A program made the position numbers and the translations under genes. Below are positions 1 through 8,723 of a DNA stretch of 40,190 bases, piece by piece. Position 1 is the first letter of the stretch. The number at the start of each line of letters is the position of its first letter. Source of the stretch: JANRKF01 sp033763575 (GTDB lineage: Bacteria > Pseudomonadota > Alphaproteobacteria > Rickettsiales > SXRF01). The notes under the pieces were generated by a model, which ran no database searches, was not told the DNA's origin, and saw only the letters and a list, made by a program, of their open reading frames with translations. The stretch is from the NCBI GenBank assembly GCA_033763575.1, contig JANRKF010000008.1:1-40190 (forward strand). The letters are read 5' to 3'.

Positions 1-84
1 GAAGTACATGAGCAGCGGAAGCGCAGTAACCGGCTGTTTGCAGCCATTCAGAAACGCGTGACGGCGCTATCTAATGAAAAATGG

Positions 85-528
85 TTATATTTCGGCACGG
101 GCGGCGAAGGCCATTTCCAGCTTGGCGAGTTCTACCGCCACCCGCAGTTCGATATCCTCGATTAATTCCAGCAGGTAAGGGTCGCTCACCGCCTCTTTCT
201 GGGCGGCCATGCTGGAGGCAAGCTCCGGGAGCATCTGGGCGGGAATTTCGCCGATGAGCAGTTGCTGGCGCAGGCGCTCCAGCGCGTCGAGCATGGTTTT
301 TCCTTGTTTTACAAGTCGTTCGCGCTTGCGTTCTTCTTCCGAGATTTCCTGCAGGGCGAGCAGGCTGCCGATGGTAGCGGTGGCGGCGGTTTCGCTGATA
401 TTCACCACGGAGGCGGCGGCGTCCGATTCCGCCACGCCCAGGAAATCGGAAAAATTGGCGGCGCTCGTCCCATCGCGCTTGCGCAGGCTCGTGGTTGGCT
501 TGATGGTGCCGTATCCTGTGACCTTCAT
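85..528 (-). CDS. fliX: Flagellar assembly regulator FliX
   Basis: A 147-residue protein. The N-terminus is variable and low in complexity. The conserved C-terminal half (about residues 55-140) has the FliX pattern: LLALQE, then a helical ERKRERLVKQGKTMLDALE segment, LLIGEIP, and a DPYLLELIEDIELRVAVELAKLE end. In Caulobacter FliX is a small trans-acting factor that links early basal-body assembly to FlbD, the activator of sigma-54 flagellar promoters. Here it is divergent from flgI across a 313-bp spacer that holds a sigma-54-type promoter reading toward flgI. This arrangement is typical of alphaproteobacteria. The length fits the family. flbD is not in the window, so the regulatory partnership is inferred. 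Confidence 0.93.
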   Translation of the reverse strand: MKVTGYGTIKPTTSLRKRDGTSAANFSDFLGVAESDAAASVVNISETAATATIGSLLALQEISEEERKRERLVKQGKTMLDALERLRQQLLIGEIPAQMLPELASSMAAQKEAVSDPYLLELIEDIELRVAVELAKLEMAFAARAEI

Positions 529-683
529 TCAGCTATTCCTTTTGAAAAACTGGCACGCCAGCTTTTCGTTACGCCCGCTTCGCGGCGACAAGCGCACTCT
601 TTCGGAGTGCGCTTGCATCGTCCAGCCCGATGCTACGCATCGAACTTACCTGTTCATTATACACCCGCTTTTGCGAATTTCGA

Positions 684-700
684 GCGGCAATATTTGCCGC
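684..700. promoter_or_regulatory. Palindrome GCGGCAA-TAT-TTGCCGC, candidate activator (FlbD/ftr-type) site
   Basis: A perfect 7-bp inverted repeat with a 3-bp centre lies about 83 bp upstream of the -24 element of the flgI sigma-54 promoter, which is a normal enhancer distance. Caulobacter FlbD sites (ftr elements) also contain CGGCAA-type half-sites, and a single CGGCAAG half-site occurs at about 24050, close to the fliD sigma-54 promoter. Assignment to FlbD is inference from this resemblance and from the presence of fliX. Confidence 0.4.
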
Positions 701-781
701 TTACAGGCGGCGCGGCGCGGCCCGGGGTGGATTATCCCGGTGAAGATGCCGTAAAAACTTTATTTTTCATATTGATACAAG

Positions 782-798
782 TTGGCACGGAACTCGCT
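782..798 (+). promoter_or_regulatory. Sigma-54 (-24/-12) promoter of the flgI operon
   Basis: The sequence TTGGCACGGAACTCGCT has the invariant GG (784-785) and GC (796-797) separated by exactly 10 bases, with the strong TGGCACG form of the -24 element. Transcription would start near 809, which supports the ATG at 842 as the flgI start and excludes an upstream TTG at 782. Confidence 0.8.
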
Positions 799-841
799 AA
801 CTCAATGTAAGCATAAAGAAAGAATCTTGACGGGGAAATAT

Positions 842-2050
842 ATGTCGGCACATCCACATTATGTATCGAACAACGCGCATCCGGCGCCTGCCATGCCGCG
901 TGAATTGGTCGCGAAAGTGATGATTCGCAGCTTCGGCATGACGTTTATGTTTGCGGCGCTGCTGCTGGCCTATTCTTTTTTAGTGGCAAGCCCGGCCAAG
1001 GCCAGTGCGCGCATCAAGGACATCGTGAATTTTGAAGGCGTGCGCGAGAACGTGCTGATGGGTTATGGGCTGGTGGTCGGGTTGAACGGCACCGGCGACA
1101 AGCTCAAAAACTCCGCCTTCACCGAGCAAAGCCTGATTGCGTTTCTGGAGCGCCAGGGGGTGAATACACGCGGCACCGAACTGAAAACCAAAAACGTGGC
1201 GGCGGTGACGGTGACGGCGAAGCTTCCGGCCTTCGCCCGCAGCGGCAGCCGCATGGATGTGACGGTGAGCGCGATGGGCGACGCCAAGGATTTAAGCGGC
1301 GGCACGCTCTTGGCCACGCCGCTTTACGGTGCCGATAGCGAAGTCTACGCGGTGGCGCAGGGTTCGGTGTCGATCAGCGGTTTTCGCGCCGAAGGGCAGG
1401 CGACCACGGTGACGAAGGGTGTGCCGACCTCCGGCTATATCGCCAACGGCGCGGTGGTGGAAAAGGAAGTGGAATTTGCGCTGAACAATATGCCGCAGCT
1501 GAAAATGGCGTTGCGCAATCCCGATGTGACGACGGCACAGGAAATTGCCGGGGCGATCAACGCGCAGATCGGGCCGGGCGTGGCCAGCGTGCTCGATCCG
1601 GGGACGATCCAGCTGACCATACCCGCCATTTACCAGAATAACGTCACGCAGCTTCTGGCCGACCTTGAGAAATTATCCGTGGAGACCGACCAGGTGGCGA
1701 GGATTGTCATCGACGAAGCGTCCGGAACGATCGTGATGGGTGAAAATGTCAAGATCGATACGGTGGCGGTGGCGCAGGGCAACCTGGTCGTCAAAATTGA
1801 AGAAACGCCGCAAGTGTCGCAACCGGCTCCGTTCGCGCCGGAATCGGCGGAAACCGTGCAGGTGCCGCAAACCACCATCTCGATCGATTCGTCGCCCGGA
1901 AAGCGTCTGGCCGTGATGCAGGGCGGCGCCACGCTCAAAGATCTGGTGGCGGGGTTGAACGCGCTGGGCGTCGGCCCGCGTGACCTGGTTACCATTTTGC
2001 AAACCATTAAAGCGGCGGGCGCATTGCAGGCCGAGATTGTGACGAGGTAG
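842..2050 (+). CDS. flgI: Flagellar P-ring protein FlgI
   Basis: A 402-residue precursor of the periplasmic P-ring protein, which forms the bushing around the rod in the peptidoglycan layer. The mature region begins after a hydrophobic signal segment (MTFMFAALLLAYSFLVASPAKA) with ARIKDIVNFEGVRENVLMGYG, the hallmark FlgI N-terminus, followed by GLVVGLNGTGD and LLATPLYGADSEVYAVAQG; the C-terminus has LKDLVAGLNALGVGPRDL, the usual family end. The start is uncertain: ATG 842, 893 and 920 are in frame, and 920 would give a more conventional signal peptide; 842 is the first ATG downstream of the predicted sigma-54 start site and has GGGG just upstream. It is the first gene of a tight flagellar operon. 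Confidence 0.97.
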   Translation: MSAHPHYVSNNAHPAPAMPRELVAKVMIRSFGMTFMFAALLLAYSFLVASPAKASARIKDIVNFEGVRENVLMGYGLVVGLNGTGDKLKNSAFTEQSLIAFLERQGVNTRGTELKTKNVAAVTVTAKLPAFARSGSRMDVTVSAMGDAKDLSGGTLLATPLYGADSEVYAVAQGSVSISGFRAEGQATTVTKGVPTSGYIANGAVVEKEVEFALNNMPQLKMALRNPDVTTAQEIAGAINAQIGPGVASVLDPGTIQLTIPAIYQNNVTQLLADLEKLSVETDQVARIVIDEASGTIVMGENVKIDTVAVAQGNLVVKIEETPQVSQPAPFAPESAETVQVPQTTISIDSSPGKRLAVMQGGATLKDLVAGLNALGVGPRDLVTILQTIKAAGALQAEIVTR

Positions 2051-2053
2051 CGT

Positions 2054-2419
2054 ATGATACAGACCGGCGTTTTATCTACTGCGCTCAGCGGAAAAATTGC
2101 GCGGAACGATTTCCTCGATTCGACCACGCAAAAACTGCAGGGTGCGGCGAGCGGCAACCTCTCGAAATCGGAAGCCAAGAAGGTGGCGCAGGATTTCGAG
2201 TCGCTCTTCGTCAGCCAGATGGTGCAGCATATATTCAGCGGCGATTCGCTGGGGAAAGACCAGTTTGGCAGCGAAGAAACCGACGAAATTTATAAAAGCA
2301 TGATGGTCGATCAATACGCCAAGGCCATCGTCAAGTCCGGTGGCATAGGAATTGCTTCCTACATCGAGAGATCGCTCGCGCAGCGCGCATTACTTACCGC
2401 ACAGGAGGTGCCATCATGA
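2054..2419 (+). CDS. FlgJ-type rod-binding protein (CheL-like), no muramidase domain
   Basis: A 121-residue protein with the rod-binding domain found at the N-terminus of FlgJ: VAQDFESLFVSQMVQHIF, then GSEETDEIYKSMMVDQYAKAI and a GGIGIA segment. The C-terminal glucosaminidase domain of enterobacterial FlgJ is absent, as is common in alphaproteobacteria, where the stand-alone form is often annotated CheL. It would cap or chaperone the growing rod, with wall cleavage supplied by another enzyme outside this window. It begins 3 bp after the flgI stop and overlaps the next gene by 4 bp (ATGA), so it is surely co-transcribed with flgI. Confidence 0.88.
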   Translation: MIQTGVLSTALSGKIARNDFLDSTTQKLQGAASGNLSKSEAKKVAQDFESLFVSQMVQHIFSGDSLGKDQFGSEETDEIYKSMMVDQYAKAIVKSGGIGIASYIERSLAQRALLTAQEVPS

Positions 2420-2865
2420 GTACGCAAGCCAAAACGACGCCGTATGAGATCAGGATACAGGATGTGGTGACGCTGACTGCGCGACTGGCGCAGTTGCTCG
2501 CCGAGGAAGTCGATCTGCTCGGCGGCATGAAGCTCAAGGAAGTGGAAAAGCTCCAGCACGAAAAGATGTTCATCACCAATGCGCTGGACGCGCAGCGCAA
2601 GCTTCTCGACAAGCACCCGAACGCGCTTGAGCAAATCCCTTCGCGTGACAAGGCCGACCTGCAGCGCGTGGTGGATGTATTCAACAATATCCTGAAGGAA
2701 AACCACCGCAAGCTGCTGCTGGCCAAAGAGGTCAACCACAAGATCGTCTCGGCGATCAAGGAAGTGGTGCGCGACCATACCAGCAGCAGAACCTATGGTG
2801 GCGACGGGATCACCCATTATGCGCCGTATGAAACGATATCCGTAACGCTTGATAGTAAGGTTTAG
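2416..2865 (+). CDS. FlgN-like flagellar export chaperone
   Basis: A 149-residue, mostly helical and charged protein without signal peptide or membrane segment. The pattern of an acidic helix (LAQLLAEEVDLL), a basic coiled-coil-like stretch (LKEVEKLQHEKMFITNALDAQRKLL) and a second long helix (LQRVVDVFNNILKENHRKLLLAKEVNHKIVSAIKEVV) is that of FlgN-family chaperones, which escort FlgK and FlgL to the export gate. The position directly before flgK and flgL supports this. ATG overlaps the previous stop and AGGAGG lies about 8 bp upstream. Sequence conservation in FlgN is weak, so the call rests partly on context. Confidence 0.75.
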   Translation: MSTQAKTTPYEIRIQDVVTLTARLAQLLAEEVDLLGGMKLKEVEKLQHEKMFITNALDAQRKLLDKHPNALEQIPSRDKADLQRVVDVFNNILKENHRKLLLAKEVNHKIVSAIKEVVRDHTSSRTYGGDGITHYAPYETISVTLDSKV

Positions 2866-2868
2866 TGT

Positions 2869-5589
2869 ATGAGCCTAAGCCTCGCACTCAATACAGCGCT
2901 GTCCGGGTTGAGCGTCAACCAGCGGTCGCTTGCGACGCTTTCGCAGAACATTGCCAACGCCAATAATGCGGAATACAGCCGTAAGATTGTCACGCAGGAA
3001 GCCATTTATTTGCAGGGCACCGGCGCCGGCGTATCGATCAGCGACATCAGCCGCAAGGTAGACGAATACCTGCAGAAATCCGTGCGCAACCAGGGCTCCA
3101 TATCGGGGCGGTCCGATGTGCTTTCGACCTACAGCGAAAACCTGCAGATTCTGCTCGGCAGCCCCGGCAGCCAGAACAGCATCTATTCGGATGTGACCAA
3201 TCTCTTCAACGGGCTCCAGCAGCTTTCGCAAACGCCGGAGAACGCCTCTTTGCGTGTGGGCGCGGTCAATAGCGCGGAGGCGCTTGCGCGCAGTTTCAAC
3301 AGTCTCGCCAGCGGCATCTATGCCATGCAATATTCGGTGGACCAGGATATTGCGCAATCTATCGCAGTGATCAATTCCGACCTGAAGGAAATCTCCTCGC
3401 TCAACTCAACCATCGCCTCGAACAAGCTGCTTGGCCGTTCGGTCAGCGAGCTGGAAGATCGCCGGGATACGCTCTTAAATGACGTGTCCCAATATATCGA
3501 TATCCAGACCTACGAACAGACCAATGGCGTGGTGAGCGTATTCGCGGCGGGCGGGTATAGTCTGGTGGACGATAGCGTGTATGCGCTCAGCTATCAGGGC
3601 GCGACCTCGGCGGATTTTTTCTCCAACGGCAACGCCACCAGCGCCATTAATATTTACCGTCTCGACGAGAATGGCAATTTATCGGGCACGCCGAACGAGC
3701 TGGTATCTTCCGGTGTCGGTTCGGGCGTGACGACGAACCTGACCAGCGGCAGGATCAAGGGGCTCATCGAGCTGCGCGACCAGCAGCTTCCGGATGTGAT
3801 CGCCAAGCTCGATGTGCTGGCGGGTGTCATTCGCGATGAAATCAACGAGGTGCATAATAGCGGCGTCGCTTTCCCGGGGGCGAATAGCTACACCGGCACC
3901 CGCGCCGTGTCGGGCGAGGATTACAGCGAGTGGGCAGGCGGCGTGCGCATTGCGGTGCTCGACCAGAACGGCAACCCGGTGCCTTCGACCTACAGCGATG
4001 AGGAATCCGGTTTCCGGCCCTTGTTCATCGATTTTAGCACGCTCGATACCGGCAACGGCGCTGGCCAGCCGTCCGTTCAGGGCATCATCAATGAAATCAA
4101 CCGCTATTACGGCGTGCCGCAGGACAAGGTCACGCTGGGCAATGTCAACGACATACGGCTTGTGCTCAATAACGATTCGATTCCCGGCACCAACTCTCAG
4201 CTCAATTTCGATTTCCAGCTGGATAATTTTTCCGGGCAGGATGCCGATTTTTATGTGCGCGATATTCAGGTCTTAAACGATAGCGGTGTGGATATTACCA
4301 ATCTCACGCAGGACGTGCCGACCGTTTCGCTGGCCTCCACCGCCACTTACACGACCACGGCCGGCAGCAAAACCGTCACCGTGGCGACGGCGGCAGCGCA
4401 TGGGTTTGCGACCGGCGACCGCATTTACCTCACGCCGCCCACGGTCGATATTGACGGCATTCCGTCCGACAATCTCGGCGGGTTTTTTATCATCGATAAT
4501 GTGACAGCGACCGGGTTCACCATCACGGTGCCGGATGCGGCGGCGGCGGGCGGATCGCACGACCAGGCGAATCTGGAAGCGCGCACCGTCTATTACACCT
4601 CTGAAACCGGCACCACTGCGCGCAGCACCGCCGCCGGCACCGTCACCGCGAGCATCGCCGGTCACACCACCGCCAAATTCTACACCGTCAAGGCGACGGT
4701 ATCGGTGGTGGATGCGAACGGGAATATTTCCAATTCCGAAGTCACCTACCGTATCGACAGCCTTTCCACGAATGTAAAAAATTACCGCTATGCGGCGCGA
4801 TCGGCAACGGAAGACGGCGAGATCGTGGCGCCCAATACCACGGTGCCGGCGCTTACGGCGAAGCTGGTGGATGCGAATGGCGTCGAGCTGCCCATCGTGA
4901 ACGGTCAATACACCACCACCTCCAAAGGATTCCTGAAACTCGCCGCGGGCAGCTCCAACTATTATATTGCGATCGACAGCCTCGACAGCGTGGAAAATGG
5001 CAAGCCGAATGCCGATCCGGTTGAGGCGGGCACCGGGCGCGGATTCTCGCATTTCTTCGAGCTGAATAGTTTCTTTACCTCGAACCGTTCGACCGGCGTG
5101 CTGGATGATGCGGCGGGCAGCGCGCTTAATATGGGCGTGTCGAGCGCGCTTACAAGCAATGCGAACCTCATTTCGCTTGGAACCCTGCGCCAGTCCGATG
5201 CGCCGGTCGATCCGACGAAGCCGCCGCTTTACACCTATGCGCGTTATTTCGGCGACAATTCGGTTATCACGAGGCTTGCCGATATCAGCCAGAGCACGCT
5301 TACCTTTGCGGCGGCGGGCGATTTAGGGACGAGCCAGCAGACCATCTCCTCCTATGCCGGGCAGGTGATAAGCACCGTATCCAGCAAGGCGCAGAGCAAC
5401 AAGGCTGATTCCACCAATTCCCGGTTGCTGCTCGATGGGTTTACCGAGCGTTCGGACAGTTTGCGCGGCGTGAACCTGGATGAGGAGCTTGCCAACACGA
5501 TTATTTACCAGAACGCGTACGCTGCATCGGCGCGGATCATTACGGTCGCGAATCAATTTTTTGACGCCCTTATGGAGGCGGTCAGGTAA
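2869..5589 (+). CDS. flgK: Hook-filament junction protein FlgK (HAP1), enlarged
   Basis: The protein has 906 residues, against about 550-600 for most FlgK. The N-terminal D0/D1 is classic (LALNTALSGLSVNQRSLATLSQNIANANNAEYSR split here as LALNTALSGL and NIANANNAEYSR, residues 5-38), and the C-terminus ends with VNLDEELANTIIYQNAYAASARIITVANQFFDALM-type heptads. The extra length lies in the middle. Residues about 493-565 form a beta-rich module containing HGFATGDRIYL, DIDGIPSDNLGGFFI and TGFTITV, which closely resembles modules in the hook protein FlgE of this window. The protein forms the first junction zone between hook and filament. No strong ribosome site precedes the ATG, and it lies 3 bp after the chaperone stop. 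Confidence 0.95.
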   Translation: MSLSLALNTALSGLSVNQRSLATLSQNIANANNAEYSRKIVTQEAIYLQGTGAGVSISDISRKVDEYLQKSVRNQGSISGRSDVLSTYSENLQILLGSPGSQNSIYSDVTNLFNGLQQLSQTPENASLRVGAVNSAEALARSFNSLASGIYAMQYSVDQDIAQSIAVINSDLKEISSLNSTIASNKLLGRSVSELEDRRDTLLNDVSQYIDIQTYEQTNGVVSVFAAGGYSLVDDSVYALSYQGATSADFFSNGNATSAINIYRLDENGNLSGTPNELVSSGVGSGVTTNLTSGRIKGLIELRDQQLPDVIAKLDVLAGVIRDEINEVHNSGVAFPGANSYTGTRAVSGEDYSEWAGGVRIAVLDQNGNPVPSTYSDEESGFRPLFIDFSTLDTGNGAGQPSVQGIINEINRYYGVPQDKVTLGNVNDIRLVLNNDSIPGTNSQLNFDFQLDNFSGQDADFYVRDIQVLNDSGVDITNLTQDVPTVSLASTATYTTTAGSKTVTVATAAAHGFATGDRIYLTPPTVDIDGIPSDNLGGFFIIDNVTATGFTITVPDAAAAGGSHDQANLEARTVYYTSETGTTARSTAAGTVTASIAGHTTAKFYTVKATVSVVDANGNISNSEVTYRIDSLSTNVKNYRYAARSATEDGEIVAPNTTVPALTAKLVDANGVELPIVNGQYTTTSKGFLKLAAGSSNYYIAIDSLDSVENGKPNADPVEAGTGRGFSHFFELNSFFTSNRSTGVLDDAAGSALNMGVSSALTSNANLISLGTLRQSDAPVDPTKPPLYTYARYFGDNSVITRLADISQSTLTFAAAGDLGTSQQTISSYAGQVISTVSSKAQSNKADSTNSRLLLDGFTERSDSLRGVNLDEELANTIIYQNAYAASARIITVANQFFDALMEAVR

Positions 5590-5601
5590 TAGGAGGTTTT
5601 T

Positions 5602-6513
5602 ATGGTCGGAAGAGTCAGTACCTATAATGTTCACCAGTCGTTGTTGCGCGACACGGCGCGCACGCAGACGACGCTTTTTGATATACAGGGTCAGCTTTCA
5701 AGCGGGTTGAAGAGCAGCAATTTCGCGGGGCTTGGCGGGAAGGTCGAGCAGTTCGCCGATCTTGAATCGCGCCTGAGCCGTGGCCAGGCTTATCTCGATG
5801 GCACCAATGTGCTTTCGGGGCGCCTCGATATTGTCGACAGCGCCTTGGGTGCGATCATTGAGACGGCGACGGATTTGCGCAACCTTATTTCGCTCCGCCG
5901 CAATGCGTCGGTGGGTGATTCGCTGGCGTTCCAGACACAGCTTACAGGGAAATGGCAGGAGCTGGTGTCGCAAATTAATGTGAACTCGGAAGGCCGTTAT
6001 CTTTTCAGCGGCGCGGCCACGAACCTGCCGGCGGTCGACGGCGATAACCTGCCGGTGCTGCAGGTCGACGGCACGCCGGACCTTGGTTATTACCGGGGCA
6101 GCAGCGATGATTTGACGCTTCGGATCGATGACAATGTCAACATCACCTACAACGTGCGCGCCGATGACCCGGCGTTCCAGAAAATCTTCGCCGGGATCGC
6201 GACCGCCAACAAATTCAGCACGCAGGCGGGCGAAAGCCAGGAATTGCAGGACGCCTACGATCTGATTTCCGAGGGCATCGATGGCCTGATCGGGATTCGC
6301 GCCGAGGTGAACGCGAATAAGGTGACGGTCATCAGCACCACCGACCGGTTGCAGTCGCAACAGCTTTACTGGAAGGGGCTGAAAGAGGAAATCGGCAACG
6401 CCGATATCGTTTCTCTTTCGACGGAAGTGGCAATAAATCAGGGCATATTGCAGGCTTCTTTTCAAGCGTTTGCCCGTATTTCCAACTTGAAACTATCCGA
6501 CTTCTTACGCTAA
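5602..6513 (+). CDS. flgL: Hook-filament junction protein FlgL (HAP3)
   Basis: A 303-residue flagellin-like protein. The N-terminus (VSTYNVHQSLLRDTARTQTTL, then QLSSGLKSSNF) and C-terminus (EVAINQGILQASFQAFARI) are the paired coiled-coil D0 segments of the flagellin/FlgL superfamily, and SEGRYLFSGAAT near residue 135 is typical of FlgL. It forms the second junction ring, on which the filament is built. Its length is normal, in contrast to the enlarged FlgK, hook and flagellin. A strong AGGAGG ribosome site lies 7 bp before the ATG, and the gene follows flgK by 12 bp. Confidence 0.94.
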   Translation: MVGRVSTYNVHQSLLRDTARTQTTLFDIQGQLSSGLKSSNFAGLGGKVEQFADLESRLSRGQAYLDGTNVLSGRLDIVDSALGAIIETATDLRNLISLRRNASVGDSLAFQTQLTGKWQELVSQINVNSEGRYLFSGAATNLPAVDGDNLPVLQVDGTPDLGYYRGSSDDLTLRIDDNVNITYNVRADDPAFQKIFAGIATANKFSTQAGESQELQDAYDLISEGIDGLIGIRAEVNANKVTVISTTDRLQSQQLYWKGLKEEIGNADIVSLSTEVAINQGILQASFQAFARISNLKLSDFLR

Positions 6514-6531
6514 AATAGAAAGGCGCATGCT

Positions 6532-7062
6532 ATGAATATACTTGCAAATACACGATTCGATGGAAATGTAGCGATCACTATGCCAGATCATTCTTCATCC
6601 GTTACCACCACCAGTTCTGCGGACGCGAGCGCGGTGATGTCTATTAAAACGCGTTTCGGGGAGGTCACGGTGGATACGACGAAGGCGGTTTTATTCCCGC
6701 GAGGATTGCTCGGCATGCCGGACAAGCAGCGCTATGCGGTCACCAGTTTCCCGACGGCGAAGATGGCGCAGTTCAAGCTGCTCCAGTCGCTGGACGATCA
6801 CAATCTGTCGTTCATCACCCTGCCGCTTGAGGTGGAAAACAGCATCATCGCGGCGCATGACGTGCGTGCGGCGGCGGCGGATATGCAGATCAATCCGGAG
6901 CAGCTGGCGATTTTGTTGATCGTGTCGGTGCACAGAAGCCCCGATCAGGTCAAGCTCTCGGTCAATGCCCGCGCGCCGATTTTCATCGATGCCGAGCGCC
7001 GTATCGGGGTGCAGCATGTGTTCCAGAATGACAGCTACAAAGTCCAGCACATGTTCAGCTAA
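6532..7062 (+). CDS. fliW: Flagellar assembly factor FliW
   Basis: A 176-residue protein. From about residue 37 it matches the FliW fold: IKTRFGEVTVD, VLFPRGLLGMPDKQRYAV, LQSLDDHNLSFITLPLE, and NPEQLAILLIVSVHR, ending VQHVFQNDSYKVQH. In other bacteria FliW binds flagellin and the RNA-binding regulator CsrA, coupling flagellin export to translation. The first 36 residues are a Ser/Thr-rich extension not usual in the family. An internal ATG at 6637 would remove it but has no visible ribosome site, whereas AAAGG precedes 6532. No csrA is seen in this window. It closes the flgK-flgL unit. Confidence 0.85.
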   Translation: MNILANTRFDGNVAITMPDHSSSVTTTSSADASAVMSIKTRFGEVTVDTTKAVLFPRGLLGMPDKQRYAVTSFPTAKMAQFKLLQSLDDHNLSFITLPLEVENSIIAAHDVRAAAADMQINPEQLAILLIVSVHRSPDQVKLSVNARAPIFIDAERRIGVQHVFQNDSYKVQHMFS

Positions 7063-7109
7063 AATTCGCCAGGATGCAGGCGAATTTATGATGCTTGAGG
7101 GAAAGTGTT

Positions 7110-8723
7110 ATGACTCCACCGCAGGATGAGAATCTGTTGTGTGACGAAGCGAGCGCGGCGCTTGCGCGTGGCGATCTGCACAAGGCGGCGGATATGTGCA
7201 AATCGCTGCTGGTGGCGTTTCCGCAATCGGCGCGGGGCTATCACCTCACCGCGTCGCTGTTTCAGGCCACCGGCAATTACAAGAAGGCCTACGATTATTC
7301 GTCGATCGCGGCGGGGCTGGATGATCGCGTCGCCCAATACCATATGCAGCAGGGGCAGATGCTCTATATTCTGAAGGAATACGCGCAGGCCGGGGAGGCG
7401 TTCGGGCGGGCGGTCGAGATCTCCGGCCAGGCTGCGGAACCCTGCCGGTTGCTGGGCAACACGCTGGTGGCGCAGGAGCGTTTCGACGAGGCCAAGCGCT
7501 GGTTCGAGAAGGCGCGATTGGCGGCAGAGCCGGTGGATACGCGCATCGACGAAGCGGAATGCGCGTTGCAGTCGGGTGAGCTGGAGGCGGCGGAAGCGCT
7601 GCTTTCGGACTATCTCGGCGCCTATCCACAGAGCGCGCAGGCGCATTATATGCTGGCGCTGCTCGCGATTTATGTGCAGGAGCTGGACCGGGCGCAGGAT
7701 TTGCTGCAGGCGGCGGTGGAAAACGATCCGCGCCATGGGCAGGCGCATTTTTACCTGGCGCTTTTATGTGCCGAGGGCGGCGACGAGCAGGGCGCGGTCA
7801 AGCGTTTGCTGCAGGTGCTGGAAAACGAGCCGACGCATCTTTCATCGCTGTTGCTGCTCGGCGGTATTTTCATGAAGCTTGGCGATTTCCCATCGGCCGA
7901 GAAAGCCTTCTCGCATGTGCTGGCGCTTTGCCCCGATCACCTGCTGGCATGGTACAGCCTGCTCGAATTATTGCAGGTGGAAGGTCGCGGCAGGGAAGGG
8001 GTGCAGCGCCTGGGCGAGGTGATGCAGACGATGGATAAGTCCACGGCGCTGCTGCATCTGCGGGCGCTTTTTAGCGGCGATGTGCCGCCCTGTGCGCCGC
8101 GTGCGTTCGTCGCCGCCTTTTACGCCTCTTTTGTGGAGATGTTCGAGCCGTGGGTGGTCGCGACCGGGCAGACGCCGCATCTGGAAACGCTGGTAAAATC
8201 CTTGCGGGCCTTGCCGCAATTGCAGGAAAAACGCTATGCCAGCCTGCTTGACCTTGGCTGCGGCACGGGGGTGGCATCGCGCCTGCTGGCCGATTTTGCG
8301 GCGATACGCGTCGGTGTCGATGTTTCGCCGCACATGCTGAAAATAGCCCGCCGCAGCAAGGGCTACGATGTGCTCTACGAGCTGGATATGGTCGAATACG
8401 CGCTGGGCAGCGAGACGCTTTTCGATGTGGTGCTTGCCGCCGGGGCGCTGCGCTGGTCGGGCAATCTCCAGCCGTTTTTCCATGCGGTGCGCGGCGTCAT
8501 GCATAAGGATTCGATCCTTGCCTGCCTGTTTGAGAAGGAGCTGTCGACGCTTGCCTATTCGGTGGCCAACCATGGCCGCTACAGCCATCATTTATCCTAT
8601 ATACGCGATGTATCGCAGGCCGGGGGGTTGGAGCTTGTGTCGCATCAGGAAATCGTATCTAAGGATCAGGAGCAGGCGGTGACGCGCCATCTGTGTTTCT
8701 TCAAAAAAATGACGATCCATTGA
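7110..8723 (+). CDS. TPR-repeat protein fused to a class I SAM methyltransferase
   Basis: A 537-residue soluble protein. Residues about 10-320 are tandem tetratricopeptide repeats (for example a KAADMCKSLLVAFPQSARGYHL-type helix pair, and HGQAHFYLALLCAEGGDEQ). Residues about 370-530 are a Rossmann methyltransferase with motif I LLDLGCGTG, an acidic VGVDVSPHML loop binding the cofactor ribose, and DVVLAAGALRWSGNL at motif IV. The natural target is unknown. The position between fliW and a FliB-type flagellin methylase suggests modification of flagellin or its glycan, but this is inference. GAGGGAAAG precedes the ATG at 7110. The gene overlaps the next one by 31 bp. Confidence 0.85.
   Translation: MTPPQDENLLCDEASAALARGDLHKAADMCKSLLVAFPQSARGYHLTASLFQATGNYKKAYDYSSIAAGLDDRVAQYHMQQGQMLYILKEYAQAGEAFGRAVEISGQAAEPCRLLGNTLVAQERFDEAKRWFEKARLAAEPVDTRIDEAECALQSGELEAAEALLSDYLGAYPQSAQAHYMLALLAIYVQELDRAQDLLQAAVENDPRHGQAHFYLALLCAEGGDEQGAVKRLLQVLENEPTHLSSLLLLGGIFMKLGDFPSAEKAFSHVLALCPDHLLAWYSLLELLQVEGRGREGVQRLGEVMQTMDKSTALLHLRALFSGDVPPCAPRAFVAAFYASFVEMFEPWVVATGQTPHLETLVKSLRALPQLQEKRYASLLDLGCGTGVASRLLADFAAIRVGVDVSPHMLKIARRSKGYDVLYELDMVEYALGSETLFDVVLAAGALRWSGNLQPFFHAVRGVMHKDSILACLFEKELSTLAYSVANHGRYSHHLSYIRDVSQAGGLELVSHQEIVSKDQEQAVTRHLCFFKKMTIH

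Larger units (their letters stand above)
529..841. other. fliX-flgI divergent intergenic region with hairpin array
   Basis: This 313-bp spacer shows no convincing gene. From 550 to 655 it holds five consecutive short inverted repeats: CTGGC-AC-GCCAG (550-561), CCGC-TTC-GCGG (75-85 of the 500s, i.e. 575-585), AAGCGCACTC-TTTCG-GAGTGCGCTT (590-614), CGATGC-TAC-GCATCG (628-642) and GAAC-N6-GTTC (642-655). A further palindrome lies at 684-700, and the flgI promoter follows at 782-798. The hairpin array may be an intergenic repeat element or a terminator/processing structure; sequence alone does not decide. Confidence 0.6.

Noticed and set aside
1..165. Open frame from the left edge on the plus strand, possibly the tail of an upstream gene
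   Set aside because: It overlaps the fliX coding end by about 80 bp, has no recognisable domain, and its length is not significant.
550..566. TGGCACG sequence near 551 as a second sigma-54 promoter
   Set aside because: GC is not present 10 bases after GG; the match is part of an inverted repeat.
782..841. Upstream TTG start for flgI
   Set aside because: It lies inside the sigma-54 promoter and before the expected transcript start.
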